A DNA stretch of 16,294 nucleotides from Deltaproteobacteria bacterium. GTDB taxonomy: Bacteria > Desulfobacterota > Syntrophia > Syntrophales > UBA2210. This document shows, piece after piece, positions 6,860-14,567 of this stretch (positions within the stretch are counted from its first letter, which is position 1; every line of letters starts with the position of its first letter). The position numbers and the translations under genes were made by a program. The stretch is from contig JAFGQD010000050.1 in assembly GCA_016935875.1 (NCBI GenBank), forward strand, positions 1 through 16,294, given 5' to 3'. Below the pieces are notes generated by a model. The model was not told the DNA's origin and ran no database searches. It was given only the letters and a program-made list of their open reading frames with translations.

Positions 6860-8287
6860 TTATCCTGCCTCCAGATCGAATTCCGCTATTATTGCGTGGA
6901 GAAATTTTTCCATTTTCATATTCCTCGATCCTTTTATCAGTATCCAGTCTCCTCCGCGCAACAATGAATGGAGCACCTCCATCATCATGTCCGGCGTCTC
7001 GACAAAATATATATGGTCTTCCCTGAACCCTTCTTTTATGGCGCCCCTCGCCACAGATCTCGAGAAATCTCCTCTGAGGAATATGCTGCCCACGCCGGTT
7101 TCAGCCATAGCGCTTCCAACCTCTTCGTGCAGTCTTTCAGCCTCCTCCCCCAGCTCGAGCATATCTCCAAAAACAACAATGCTCTCATTCTTTCCCTTTA
7201 AATCGTTCAATGTCTTAAGGGCTTCCCGTGTTGAAGTGGGATTGGCGTTGTAGGTGTCATCAATAACGGTGCCACCCATCTTCAACCTGTGAACATCCAT
7301 GCGGCCCTGTATCTGCCTGAATGCCGACAATCCCTCACAAATCAGATCATATTCAATATCCATGGCCCGGCAGGCCGCCGCACAGGCCAGTGCATTGTAT
7401 ATATTGTGTCTGCCGACAACGGCCATATCGACCCCTTTGCCCGTGCCTCCCATCTTGAGCGTAAAACTTACCCCCCCCTCATTTCTCATAAATATGGATT
7501 CAGCGCGGACAAACGCATTCTCATCAATACCGAAGCTTATATTTCTTCCCGTCCATCGGTCGGCCAGTACCCTTGAAAAAGGATCATCCCTGTTGATAAT
7601 CGCCACCCCCGAATCCTTCATATGGGAAAAAAGATCCCCTTTCTCCATCATGATACCATCGAGAGACCCGAATCCTTCCAGGTGGGCGGGCCCTATATTG
7701 GTGATAACACCGACATCAGGGTTTGCAATGTCGGTAAGTCTTGCTATTTCTCCCCTCCGGTTGGTTCCCAACTCAACGACGGCCTTTTCATGCCCTCTAT
7801 TGAGCTCAAGGAGACTGAGGGGGAGTCCTACAAGGTTATTGTAATTTCCCTTGCTCTTTAAAACCGTCCCAGAAAGTCCCGCCACCGTGGCTATCATCTC
7901 TTTCGTTGTTGTCTTGCCGGAGCTACCCGTGACCGCCACAACCGGAATCGTGAATTTGTTCCTCCACAGATTGGCTATATCGCCCAGTGCGCGCAGGGTA
8001 TCATCAACAAGAATCACGCAGATATTATCCAGAGCATCCTCGGGTATCTCGTCCGCTCCTCTCTGAACAAGCAGTCCGGCAGCACCCTTTTTCACCGCAT
8101 CGCGGATAAAGTCATGGCCGTCGAATCTCTCCCCCGTGAGAGGGATAAAGAGATTACCTTCGCCCACATTCCTTGAATCCGTAGACAATCCCTCAAAGAT
8201 ACCATCAGGATTCCCCTTGATCAGGGTTCCTCCTGTCGCCGTTATTATCTCTCCGGCCTTCAATATGGGAGATTTCATCTCTTTCAA
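6860..8287 (-). CDS. murF: UDP-N-acetylmuramoyl-tripeptide--D-alanyl-D-alanine ligase MurF
   Basis: MurF is the cytoplasmic ligase that adds the D-Ala-D-Ala dipeptide, completing UDP-MurNAc-pentapeptide. The protein has 475 residues. Motifs: STDSRNVGEGNLFIPL (35-50) of the N-terminal domain, the P-loop VTGSSGKTTTKE (119-130), GNYNNLVGLPLSLL (147-160), ELGTNRRGEI (172-181), NIGPAHLEGFG (197-207), GRHNIYNAL (292-300), DDTYNANPTS (343-352) and FGDMLELG (373-380). The start is TTG at 8287, whose TTGA overlaps the murE stop TGA; GGAGG (8294-8298) is 6 bases upstream and favours this over the in-frame ATG at 8278. Overlap with murE suggests coupling. No good hairpin terminator is visible between its stop and the mraY promoters. 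Confidence 0.98.
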   Translation of the reverse strand: MKEMKSPILKAGEIITATGGTLIKGNPDGIFEGLSTDSRNVGEGNLFIPLTGERFDGHDFIRDAVKKGAAGLLVQRGADEIPEDALDNICVILVDDTLRALGDIANLWRNKFTIPVVAVTGSSGKTTTKEMIATVAGLSGTVLKSKGNYNNLVGLPLSLLELNRGHEKAVVELGTNRRGEIARLTDIANPDVGVITNIGPAHLEGFGSLDGIMMEKGDLFSHMKDSGVAIINRDDPFSRVLADRWTGRNISFGIDENAFVRAESIFMRNEGGVSFTLKMGGTGKGVDMAVVGRHNIYNALACAAACRAMDIEYDLICEGLSAFRQIQGRMDVHRLKMGGTVIDDTYNANPTSTREALKTLNDLKGKNESIVVFGDMLELGEEAERLHEEVGSAMAETGVGSIFLRGDFSRSVARGAIKEGFREDHIYFVETPDMMMEVLHSLLRGGDWILIKGSRNMKMEKFLHAIIAEFDLEAG

Positions 8288-9801
8288 TGCACACCTCCCT
8301 TCCTGCGGGTGGTTAGAGCCTCTTTGACAACCACTCTGTCGTCAAAAGGAAATTTCCGGGTTCCTATAATCTGATAGTTTTCATGCCCCTTCCCTGCGAC
8401 CAGCACAATATCCGAGTCATCGGCCACAGACACCGCCAGCGCTATAGCTGTCCTTCGATCAGCCACAATCGTGTATCCCTTTCCCATAAAGCCGCTTGTG
8501 ATATCTTCAGGAGCGTATCTGGTTGAGCCGACTTCGATTCCACCCTCAATTTCATCTATGATCCTTAAGGGATCCTCCGTCCTCGGATTATCAGAGGTAA
8601 TGATGGCCAAGTCACTCAGCGCTGCGGCAATCTTTCCCATGCCGGGTCTCTTCGTACGATCCCGGTCACCCCCACATCCAAAAACAGTTATAATCTTGGC
8701 CTTTTTAAAATCAGAAAGATTTTCGAGCACCTTTCTCAGGGCGTCTCCCGTATGAGCATAGTCTACGAATACCGGTGGCTCGCCACCTGTACTCACTCTT
8801 TCCAGACGACCGGGAACGGTTTCCAGCGCCTGTATGCCGGATCGGATATGTTCCTGCGGTATTCCGAGCGACAGGGCAGTCGCCACTGCCGCCAGGATGT
8901 TATAGAGGTTGAATTTTCCGACCATGGCTGATGATACCGGGAATCGACTATCCGGTCCCAGTATCTTCGCTAATATTCCATTCATGGAAAGGGTAACATC
9001 AGTGGGTGACACATCACATGATTTCCCCATGCCGAATGTTACTATCGGTGTTCTTATCTCATCTAGGAGCCGTATGCCCCATGGATCATCACCATTCACA
9101 ATAGCGGGCCGTGAACCGAGGACATCTTCAAAAAAACTTTTTTTCACCTGGAAGTATTCTTCCATGGTGTGATGATAGTCGAGATGCTCCTGAGAGAGGT
9201 TTGTAAATATTCCGACGTTATACTCAAGCCCATAGATCCTTTTCAGATCGATCGCGTGAGACGAAACCTCCATCACCACATGAGTCACCCCTCCGTCAAC
9301 CATTTCCCGAAGCATCCGGTGCAGATCGAGGGACTCGGGGGTTGTATTCGGAGCGGGGAACTCCGTGCCTCCATACCGATAATTGACGGTTCCTGTCACT
9401 CCCACAGAGAATCCGGCAGACTTCAGTACAGATTCGAGGAGATAGGTTACCGTCGTTTTACCGTTCGTTCCGGTGACCCCTATCAGGCAGATATCACGAG
9501 AGGGATTGTCGTAAAAATTTTTCGCCAGGCTGCTCAGCGCCAGACGGCTGTCCCTTACTTGTATACAAACCACATCCGGCACGGGTTGAGCTTTCTCTTC
9601 ATCGTATACGACACAGCGTGCCCCTCGTTTTACCGCATCGTGCACAAAATCATGGCCGTTAAGCTCAGCGCCGGTAATCGCAACAAAGATAGATCCTTCT
9701 TGACATTTCCTTGAGTCGTAACAAATACCGGAGATATTTCCGGAAGTGTCTCCCGTTACCCCGAGAACATCTATTCCATTCAGCAGGTGAGAAAGTTTCA
9801 T
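8284..9801 (-). CDS. murE: UDP-N-acetylmuramoyl-L-alanyl-D-glutamate--2,6-diaminopimelate ligase MurE
   Basis: MurE is the cytoplasmic ligase that adds the third stem-peptide residue. The protein has 505 residues. Motifs: YDSRKCQEGSIFVAI (28-42), the P-loop GVTGTNGKTTVTY (108-120), NTTPESLDLHRML (152-164), MEVSSHAIDL (177-186), FTNLSQEHLDYH (199-210), a Lys-Lys pair (220-221) where the family has its carbamylated Lys, VFVDYAHTGDAL (344-355), FGCGGDRDRTKRP (374-386) and TSDNPRTEDP (402-411). The DNPR motif is established as the signature for meso-diaminopimelate rather than L-Lys, so the cell wall is of the usual Gram-negative type. The ATG at 9801 lies 15 bases after the ftsI stop, with GAGGGG about 9 bases upstream. 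Confidence 0.98.
   Translation of the reverse strand: MKLSHLLNGIDVLGVTGDTSGNISGICYDSRKCQEGSIFVAITGAELNGHDFVHDAVKRGARCVVYDEEKAQPVPDVVCIQVRDSRLALSSLAKNFYDNPSRDICLIGVTGTNGKTTVTYLLESVLKSAGFSVGVTGTVNYRYGGTEFPAPNTTPESLDLHRMLREMVDGGVTHVVMEVSSHAIDLKRIYGLEYNVGIFTNLSQEHLDYHHTMEEYFQVKKSFFEDVLGSRPAIVNGDDPWGIRLLDEIRTPIVTFGMGKSCDVSPTDVTLSMNGILAKILGPDSRFPVSSAMVGKFNLYNILAAVATALSLGIPQEHIRSGIQALETVPGRLERVSTGGEPPVFVDYAHTGDALRKVLENLSDFKKAKIITVFGCGGDRDRTKRPGMGKIAAALSDLAIITSDNPRTEDPLRIIDEIEGGIEVGSTRYAPEDITSGFMGKGYTIVADRRTAIALAVSVADDSDIVLVAGKGHENYQIIGTRKFPFDDRVVVKEALTTRRKGGVH
8294..8298 (-). promoter_or_regulatory. ribosome binding site deciding the murF TTG start
   Basis: GGAGG on the minus strand lies inside the end of murE, 6 bases before the TTG at 8287. 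The alternative ATG at 8278 would leave 15 bases between, which is too far, so the TTG start is preferred. Confidence 0.6.
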
Positions 9802-9816
9802 ACCGCTTGCCCCCTC

Positions 9817-11793
9817 TCAGACCCCCCTGTCAAACAAGACGTAACAGGACTGACCCTCTATCCGGACACCAGGGCCCGGTTTCTGGCTTACAGCCCAACC
9901 GCTTCCCGCAATCTTTACATCTATCCCCCTGCTTTGGGAAATCCTGAGGACCTCCCTTATTGACATACCCTCAAAATCAGGGATAACCGACTGATCGGCT
10001 GTGGTGTTGTGATAGTTGATTTCCGTCATAGCCGATGCCTGAATGATCCGAACCCCCTCGACCTCTTCACCGGTGGCAACCTGTCTCACATTTATACTAT
10101 CATTGGAACATCTCAATATCTGTTCCGAAACCATCTTGAAGACCGGCGCGGCGGCCGCTCCTCCCCATCTATCAATCTTCGGTTCATCGAGAATAACAAG
10201 GATAACCATCTGGGGATCTTCCGCAGGGAAAAATCCCACGAAAGAGGCTTCCACCTTTTTGGACGAGTAACGGCCCGAGTACACATCGAGTTTTTGCGAT
10301 GTGCCCGTTTTCCCCGCTACAGAAATATTAACGATACGGGCATTTTTTCCGGTTCCTCCTTCGCCCTCCACCACATCGGTAAGGATGGACGTGATTTTCC
10401 GTGAAGTTCCAGGGGAGAGAACTCTCCTTACCGATTCAGGTTCAAATTCCCTCACCACCGTGCCCTTTTTATCCACCAGACATCGAACGACATGCGGCTT
10501 CATCAGTGTGCCACCGTTCGCTATGGCGGACATTGCACTGATCAACTGTATGGCTGTAACCGAAATGCCCTGACCAAATGACATCGTCGCAAAGTCAACA
10601 TCTCTCCATTGATTCGGATTCCTCAGGATTCCATTTGATTCACCGGGAAGATCGATCCCCGTCTTTGAACCAAAACCGAACAGTGTTGCATAATGGTGAA
10701 ACCTTTCTTTCCCGAGCCTCTCTGCAACCTTAACCGCACCTATATTGCTTGAATATTTAAGAATTTCTGACAAGGTAAGGCCCTGATATTTTTTATACTG
10801 GGCTTCATGGATGACCTTGTTCTCCACCTTGTAGCTTCCATTTTCACAATCGAATATATCCGATTCCGTAACAAGGCCTTCCTCAAGAGCAGCCGCGACA
10901 ACAAAGGGTTTGAAAACCGAACCGGGATCAAAACAATCGGTAACCGCCCTGTTCCTTCTGACATCCGCCGGATATATGGAAAAGGTATTGGGATTGAACT
11001 GGGGTCCATTGGCCATCGCCAGCACCTCCCCTGTTCGTGGATCCATAACGATAACGCTCCCTCCCTTTGCGCCGGTACGCTCCACAGCATCTCTCAGCTG
11101 AGACTCAACAATATATTGGATCTTACTGTCGATAGTCAGGAAAAGACTGCAACTCCTGTCATCAACCAAACCGTCCGAGTCATCACTCAAATAAAGTTTG
11201 TATCCTCTGGCATCTCTCCCCCATTCCACCTCTTTGGGAATACCCTTCAGGTACTCGTCGTATTTTACTTCCAGGCCTTCCAGACCGGTGGAATCCAGAC
11301 CTGCAAATCCGAGAAGATGGCATGCCATTTCCCTGTGAGGATAAAATCTCTTGGGTTCCTGTATCAGGTGAACGCCTTTCAGATCCAAAGCTCTTATCCG
11401 CTCCGCCCTGACCGGAGAAATCTGCCGGGCAATCCAGCGGAAGCTTCCCTGGTTTGAAAGCGCAGTAACAATCTTTTGTCTCTTGACACCCAATATGGAT
11501 GAAAGCTTCGTTGAAACCTTCCTGTGATCCTTAACATTCGAAGGATCCACGTAAACGGAGTCCGCCATTATAGTGGCCGCAAGCTTCTGTCCGTTTCTGT
11601 CAAATATGAACCTTCTTTCCGGATACAGCGTCAGGCTTTTTTTGTGCTGCCTGTCGGCAAGTTTCCCCAGAGTTTCTCCGGAAACAACCTGAAGCTGAAA
11701 TGCCCTCGAAGCCAGTGCTACAAACAGCACAAGGAAAAAAATCAATATCGACAGTACCCTGAATCGCAGCCATTTTCCTGATTTCGCACTCAT
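9817..11793 (-). CDS. ftsI: septal transpeptidase FtsI (PBP3-like, class B) with a C-terminal PASTA domain
   Basis: FtsI is the class B penicillin-binding protein that crosslinks septal peptidoglycan, acting in the periplasm with FtsW. The protein has 658 residues. A short basic cytoplasmic N-terminus is followed by one membrane anchor (about 11-30), the dimerisation/pedestal domain (about 55-200) with RRFIFDRNGQKLA (60-72), and the transpeptidase domain: the SxxK nucleophile motif GSVFKPF (291-297, Ser292 and Lys295), SSN (348-350), and KTGTSQK (495-501). After a linker, about 603-655 reads as a single PASTA repeat (IPDFEGMSIREVL, then a KPGPGV turn). PASTA tails are known on Deltaproteobacterial and Firmicute homologues and absent from E. 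coli FtsI. The ATG overlaps the ftsL stop (ATGA); its ribosome site is weak, consistent with coupling. Confidence 0.96.
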   Translation of the reverse strand: MSAKSGKWLRFRVLSILIFFLVLFVALASRAFQLQVVSGETLGKLADRQHKKSLTLYPERRFIFDRNGQKLAATIMADSVYVDPSNVKDHRKVSTKLSSILGVKRQKIVTALSNQGSFRWIARQISPVRAERIRALDLKGVHLIQEPKRFYPHREMACHLLGFAGLDSTGLEGLEVKYDEYLKGIPKEVEWGRDARGYKLYLSDDSDGLVDDRSCSLFLTIDSKIQYIVESQLRDAVERTGAKGGSVIVMDPRTGEVLAMANGPQFNPNTFSIYPADVRRNRAVTDCFDPGSVFKPFVVAAALEEGLVTESDIFDCENGSYKVENKVIHEAQYKKYQGLTLSEILKYSSNIGAVKVAERLGKERFHHYATLFGFGSKTGIDLPGESNGILRNPNQWRDVDFATMSFGQGISVTAIQLISAMSAIANGGTLMKPHVVRCLVDKKGTVVREFEPESVRRVLSPGTSRKITSILTDVVEGEGGTGKNARIVNISVAGKTGTSQKLDVYSGRYSSKKVEASFVGFFPAEDPQMVILVILDEPKIDRWGGAAAAPVFKMVSEQILRCSNDSINVRQVATGEEVEGVRIIQASAMTEINYHNTTADQSVIPDFEGMSIREVLRISQSRGIDVKIAGSGWAVSQKPGPGVRIEGQSCYVLFDRGV

Positions 11794-12080
11794 TTTAAGA
11801 AAATTACCTGATCCCTTTCCGGATAGATCATCCCAAGCTTGGTTCTGGCAATGGTTTCTATCCTGCGAGGAGATTTCAACGTCGCGATCTCAACCTTCAA
11901 TCTCCCGTTTTCCTCTAAAAGACTGTCTCTATGGTGCATCTCTTCGGCTATCCGATAATCGATGTTTGTTATACTTATTCGAAACCACACATAGACAAGC
12001 GTGATAGCCATAAACACAAGCGCGACAAAGATAAGGCGAGAGAGTTTCAATCCTCCCTTTTTATTATCATCTACCGCCAT
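11790..12080 (-). CDS. ftsL: cell division protein FtsL
   Basis: FtsL is a small bitopic divisome protein that, with FtsB and FtsQ, activates FtsW-FtsI. The product from the ATG at 12080 has 96 residues: a short charged cytoplasmic end, one membrane segment (about 16-33), a periplasmic coiled coil (about 37-69, with Leu and Glu spaced in heptads) and the conserved tail LKSPRRIETIARTKLGMIYP (68-87). I chose 12080 rather than the ATG at 12086 because AAGGA is 7 bases before the former and only 1 base before the latter. The 12086 start would give 98 residues and an ATGA overlap with rsmH, so it remains possible. Its place between rsmH and ftsI is the classical dcw position. Confidence 0.93.
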   Translation of the reverse strand: MAVDDNKKGGLKLSRLIFVALVFMAITLVYVWFRISITNIDYRIAEEMHHRDSLLEENGRLKVEIATLKSPRRIETIARTKLGMIYPERDQVIFLK

Positions 12081-12082
12081 TT

Positions 12083-13024
12083 TCATATCCTTATGGCCGT
12101 TCTCAACCTCGCGCTTCTTGCCCGCGGATTGGAAGCTATCTCCGCATCTTCAGGCTTAACAGCTCTCTTGACCGGCACCATCAGCTTGCTTTCTCTGTTA
12201 CAACGGCAGACAGGAAAATCCGGAGGACAGATACAGCCTTTCTCCCAGGAACGGAACAGGTTTTTCACCATTCTGTCTTCAAGTGAGTGAAATGATATTA
12301 CGGAAAACCTGCCTCCTCCCTCCAGCATGTCAATGCCGTTTTCTATTGCGTTATGAAGATTTGCCAGTTCATCATTGACGGCAATTCGGAGGGCCTGAAA
12401 GGTCTTTGTGGCAGGATGTATCTTCTTGTTCTTCAGGTGGCCGGGCAGAGCTCGTGCAATAATTGCGGCTAGCTCACCCGTCGTTCTTATGGGAGACAGC
12501 TTCCGCCTTTCCGAAATTGCTCTTACAATCCTTCCGGGCATCATCTCTTCACCATAATCTTTTATGAGCTTCTTCAGTTTCTCTTCCGGGAAACCATTCA
12601 CTATATCGAACGCCGTCAAGCCATCTTCCTGATCCATCCGCATGTCAAGCGACGCATCCAGAGAAAAACTAAAGCCCCTGTCAGGTGTATCGAACTGGTG
12701 GGACGAAACCCCCAGATCCAGCAAAATTCCATCTACTCTTTCGATCCCCAGTCCCGACAATATATCCCTGATGTCTGCAAAGTTTCCCTTTACAAGCAGT
12801 ATCCGATCCTTGAACTCCTTAAGCCTGTGCCGTGCTTCAGTGAGAGCATCTCTGTCACGATCAACACCGACAAGAACCCCATCCGGGGCCGTTCTGACAA
12901 GAATCTCATACGCATGACCACCACCCCCGAGCGTCCCGTCAAAATATACACCCCCCGGCTCGCATCGCAGAGAATCCACAGTTTCTCCGAGCATAACCGG
13001 TTCATGAAAAGATGACGTTTTCAT
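12083..13024 (-). CDS. rsmH: 16S rRNA (cytosine(1402)-N(4))-methyltransferase RsmH (MraW)
   Basis: RsmH uses S-adenosylmethionine to methylate N4 of C1402 in 16S rRNA at the ribosomal P site. The protein has 313 residues, normal length. Motifs: HEPVML (7-12), the SAM loop DGTLGGGGHA (29-38), VGVDRDRDAL (52-61), LLDLGVSSHQFD (101-112), RGFSF (116-120), HPATKTFQALRIAVNDEL (203-220), SFHSLEDR (244-251) and the C-terminal NPRARSARLR (299-308). The cysteines in CICPPDFPVCRC (264-275) are typical of many homologues. Its ATG overlaps the mraZ stop (ATGA) and the upstream ribosome site is weak, which fits translation coupled to mraZ. Confidence 0.99.
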   Translation of the reverse strand: MKTSSFHEPVMLGETVDSLRCEPGGVYFDGTLGGGGHAYEILVRTAPDGVLVGVDRDRDALTEARHRLKEFKDRILLVKGNFADIRDILSGLGIERVDGILLDLGVSSHQFDTPDRGFSFSLDASLDMRMDQEDGLTAFDIVNGFPEEKLKKLIKDYGEEMMPGRIVRAISERRKLSPIRTTGELAAIIARALPGHLKNKKIHPATKTFQALRIAVNDELANLHNAIENGIDMLEGGGRFSVISFHSLEDRMVKNLFRSWEKGCICPPDFPVCRCNRESKLMVPVKRAVKPEDAEIASNPRARSARLRTAIRI

Positions 13025-13467
13025 ATCCCAAGCTCGGCCATATAATCGCCGAAACCCGCAACATCCTGGCTGGAGCTGTCGATCTCTTTCTCAAACCTCT
13101 CCCTGTTCCAGATCTCTATACTCCTCCCCATGCCAGCGATAACAATCTCTTTTTCAAGTTTCGCGTACTCCCTAAGAGGAGGAGGTATAAGCACCCTTCG
13201 CTGCGCATTGAAAGAACAGTCAACAGCACCAGACATAAAAAAACGCTGAAATGCACGTACTTCTTTTTTTATTATAGACTGCTGGAATACCTTCTCTTCG
13301 ATAGCAATCCACTCACTGTAAGGGAAAACCAAGAGGCAGCCATCCCAGTTTGTTATCACCATCCGCTCGTCATACTTCTCGGTGAAAACCTGGCACAGCC
13401 TGGCGGGGAAGATGACCCTCCCTTTTTCATCAATGGTGTGATAATATCTTCCCCTGAATACAGACAT
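13021..13467 (-). CDS. mraZ: transcriptional regulator MraZ
   Basis: MraZ is a DNA-binding protein of the AbrB/SpoVT fold that in E. coli represses its own dcw promoter by binding short direct repeats. The product has 148 residues with two half-domains: DEKGRVIFPARL (13-24) and NAQRRVLIPPPLREYA (87-102). The frame opens further upstream to 13494, but the ATG at 13467 is the start because GGAGGG lies 9 bases before it and family homology begins with MSVFRGRYYHTID. It is the first gene of the main cluster, preceded by its own strong promoter and a three-box repeat, and its stop overlaps rsmH. Confidence 0.97.
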   Translation of the reverse strand: MSVFRGRYYHTIDEKGRVIFPARLCQVFTEKYDERMVITNWDGCLLVFPYSEWIAIEEKVFQQSIIKKEVRAFQRFFMSGAVDCSFNAQRRVLIPPPLREYAKLEKEIVIAGMGRSIEIWNRERFEKEIDSSSQDVAGFGDYMAELGI

Positions 13468-13476
13468 TAGATGAAA

Positions 13477-13482
13477 CCCTCC
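13477..13482 (-). promoter_or_regulatory. mraZ ribosome binding site
   Basis: GGAGGG on the minus strand lies 9 bases before the ATG at 13467 and fixes the mraZ start. It shares bases with the gene-proximal operator box, so the repeat and the ribosome site are fused. Confidence 0.75.
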
Positions 13483-13504
13483 ACAATCATCCACTTTACT
13501 CCAC
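13479..13504 (-). repeat. putative MraZ operator: three GTGGA(G/T) direct repeats, 10-base period
   Basis: Reading the minus strand, GTGGAG (13504-13499), GTGGAT (13494-13489) and GTGGAG (13484-13479) occur with exactly 4 bases between them, giving a 10-base period, so all face the same side of the helix. They lie between the promoter and the mraZ ATG. The E. coli MraZ target is TGGGN repeats with 5-base spacers in the same place; here the core reads TGGA(G/T). The match in number, spacing and position makes a MraZ operator likely, though binding is inferred. Confidence 0.75.
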
Positions 13505-13515
13505 TCTTAGGTTGG

Positions 13516-13544
13516 ACTATAAAGACGCATGGTGGCTTTGTCAA
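13516..13544 (-). promoter_or_regulatory. sigma70-type promoter of mraZ and the dcw cluster
   Basis: The -35 is a perfect TTGACA (13539-13544) and the -10 is TATAGT (13516-13521, 5 of 6), with an ideal 17-base spacer. Transcription would begin near 13509, so the three GTGGA boxes lie at about +5 to +31. The -35 begins only 12 bases after the mltG stop, so the promoter sits immediately behind mltG. This is the best promoter in the window. Confidence 0.8.
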
Positions 13545-13569
13545 GAAAAAAAACCGCTATTTTTTTCTT
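13543..13569. repeat. A/T-only inverted repeat at the end of mltG
   Basis: Ten-base arms, AAGAAAAAAA (13543-13552) and TTTTTTTCTT (13560-13569), flank a 7-base centre ACCGCTA. It overlaps the mltG stop and the edge of the mraZ -35. A nearly pure A:U stem would be a weak terminator, so some readthrough from ruvX-mltG into mraZ is likely. The A and T tracts may also curve the DNA. Confidence 0.35.
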
Positions 13570-14567
13570 TTAATCTGATATTTTAGGACTGCTTTGTTGT
13601 GGTCTTTCAGGTTGGATGAAAATTGGTGGGAACCATTGTTTTTCGAAACAAAATACAGAAAATCCACAGACTCCGGATACAGAGCGGCCTCAATCGCCTC
13701 CATGCCGGGGTTACAGATCGGCCCCGGGGGCAGACCATCTATCCGGTAGGTGTTGTAAGGGGTTTCTTTTTGGAGATCCGCCTTTCTGAGATTTCCATCA
13801 AAATCCTCAATATCGTAGATGACTGTGGGATCGCTCTGCAGTCTCATTCCTCTCTTTAATCTGTTATGGAAGACCGCCGATATCATTGGTCTTTCCTCCA
13901 GAGGACCTCCCTCTTTCTCAATAATGGATGCAAGGGTCACAACCTCACCTTCCGTTAGGCCCAGTTCATTCGCCCTCTTCAGCATGTCGGGTGTCATGAC
14001 TTTTCTGAACTGTCGCACCATAAACCGTATAATCCCTTCTTCCCCCATCGACTTGTTGAGCATGTGGGTATCGGGGAAAAGGTACCCCTCGGCACTTTCT
14101 TCCTCAATACCGAGGGACGACAGCAACCTGCTGTCCGACGCAAGGCTTATAAATGTTTCCCGATCGGCAAGTCCCTGATTCTCCAGACGGGAGGCTATCT
14201 GGCTCAGTGTAAAACCTTCCGGTATAAAGACCTGATACCCTTTGACCTTCCCCCTCATCAGTTTTTCCAACACGGCCATCGGGGTCATGGAACTCCGCAA
14301 AACATACTCGCCTGCCTTAATATGTTTCGATGCATCCGTTACCAAAGCCAGGAGATAGAATTTTTTTTTGTGTCTGATCATCCCTGCTTCGCTCAGTATA
14401 TCGGCTGTCTGAGCAAAGGAACTGCCCCGGGGTATCTCTACCGTAAGTTCCCTGTACTCAAAATCTATCGGGCTGTTCGTATAATTCCAGAGAATCAGAC
14501 ATACGAAAGATATTCCTATCAAAACTACGGCTGTAATTATTTTAATCCATCTCACCACGATTATCAT
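13557..14567 (-). CDS. mltG: endolytic peptidoglycan transglycosylase MltG (YceG-like)
   Basis: MltG is an inner-membrane endolytic murein transglycosylase that cuts nascent glycan strands and is thought to set their length. The product has 336 residues: one N-terminal membrane anchor (about 9-27), a LysM-like N-terminal domain, and the YceG catalytic domain with EGYLFPDT (160-167), the catalytic motif ASIIEKE (213-219, Glu217 being the expected catalytic acid), LQSDPTVIY (243-251), YNTY (271-274) and GLPPGPICNPG (278-288). Its ATG lies inside the end of ruvX (26-base overlap), with GAGGA (14574-14578) 6 bases upstream. Linkage to ruvX occurs in many bacteria; lying directly before mraZ places this cell-wall enzyme with the dcw set. 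Confidence 0.97.
   Translation of the reverse strand: MIIVVRWIKIITAVVLIGISFVCLILWNYTNSPIDFEYRELTVEIPRGSSFAQTADILSEAGMIRHKKKFYLLALVTDASKHIKAGEYVLRSSMTPMAVLEKLMRGKVKGYQVFIPEGFTLSQIASRLENQGLADRETFISLASDSRLLSSLGIEEESAEGYLFPDTHMLNKSMGEEGIIRFMVRQFRKVMTPDMLKRANELGLTEGEVVTLASIIEKEGGPLEERPMISAVFHNRLKRGMRLQSDPTVIYDIEDFDGNLRKADLQKETPYNTYRIDGLPPGPICNPGMEAIEAALYPESVDFLYFVSKNNGSHQFSSNLKDHNKAVLKYQIKRKK

Noticed and set aside
13468..13494. Upstream in-frame extension of MraZ to an ATG at 13494
   Set aside because: The ATG at 13467 has GGAGGG at proper distance and begins at the family start; the longer form would translate through the operator boxes.
13543..13569. A conventional intrinsic terminator after mltG
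   Set aside because: The stem is almost wholly A:T, so it lacks the GC-rich stem of a standard terminator; recorded only as a repeat.
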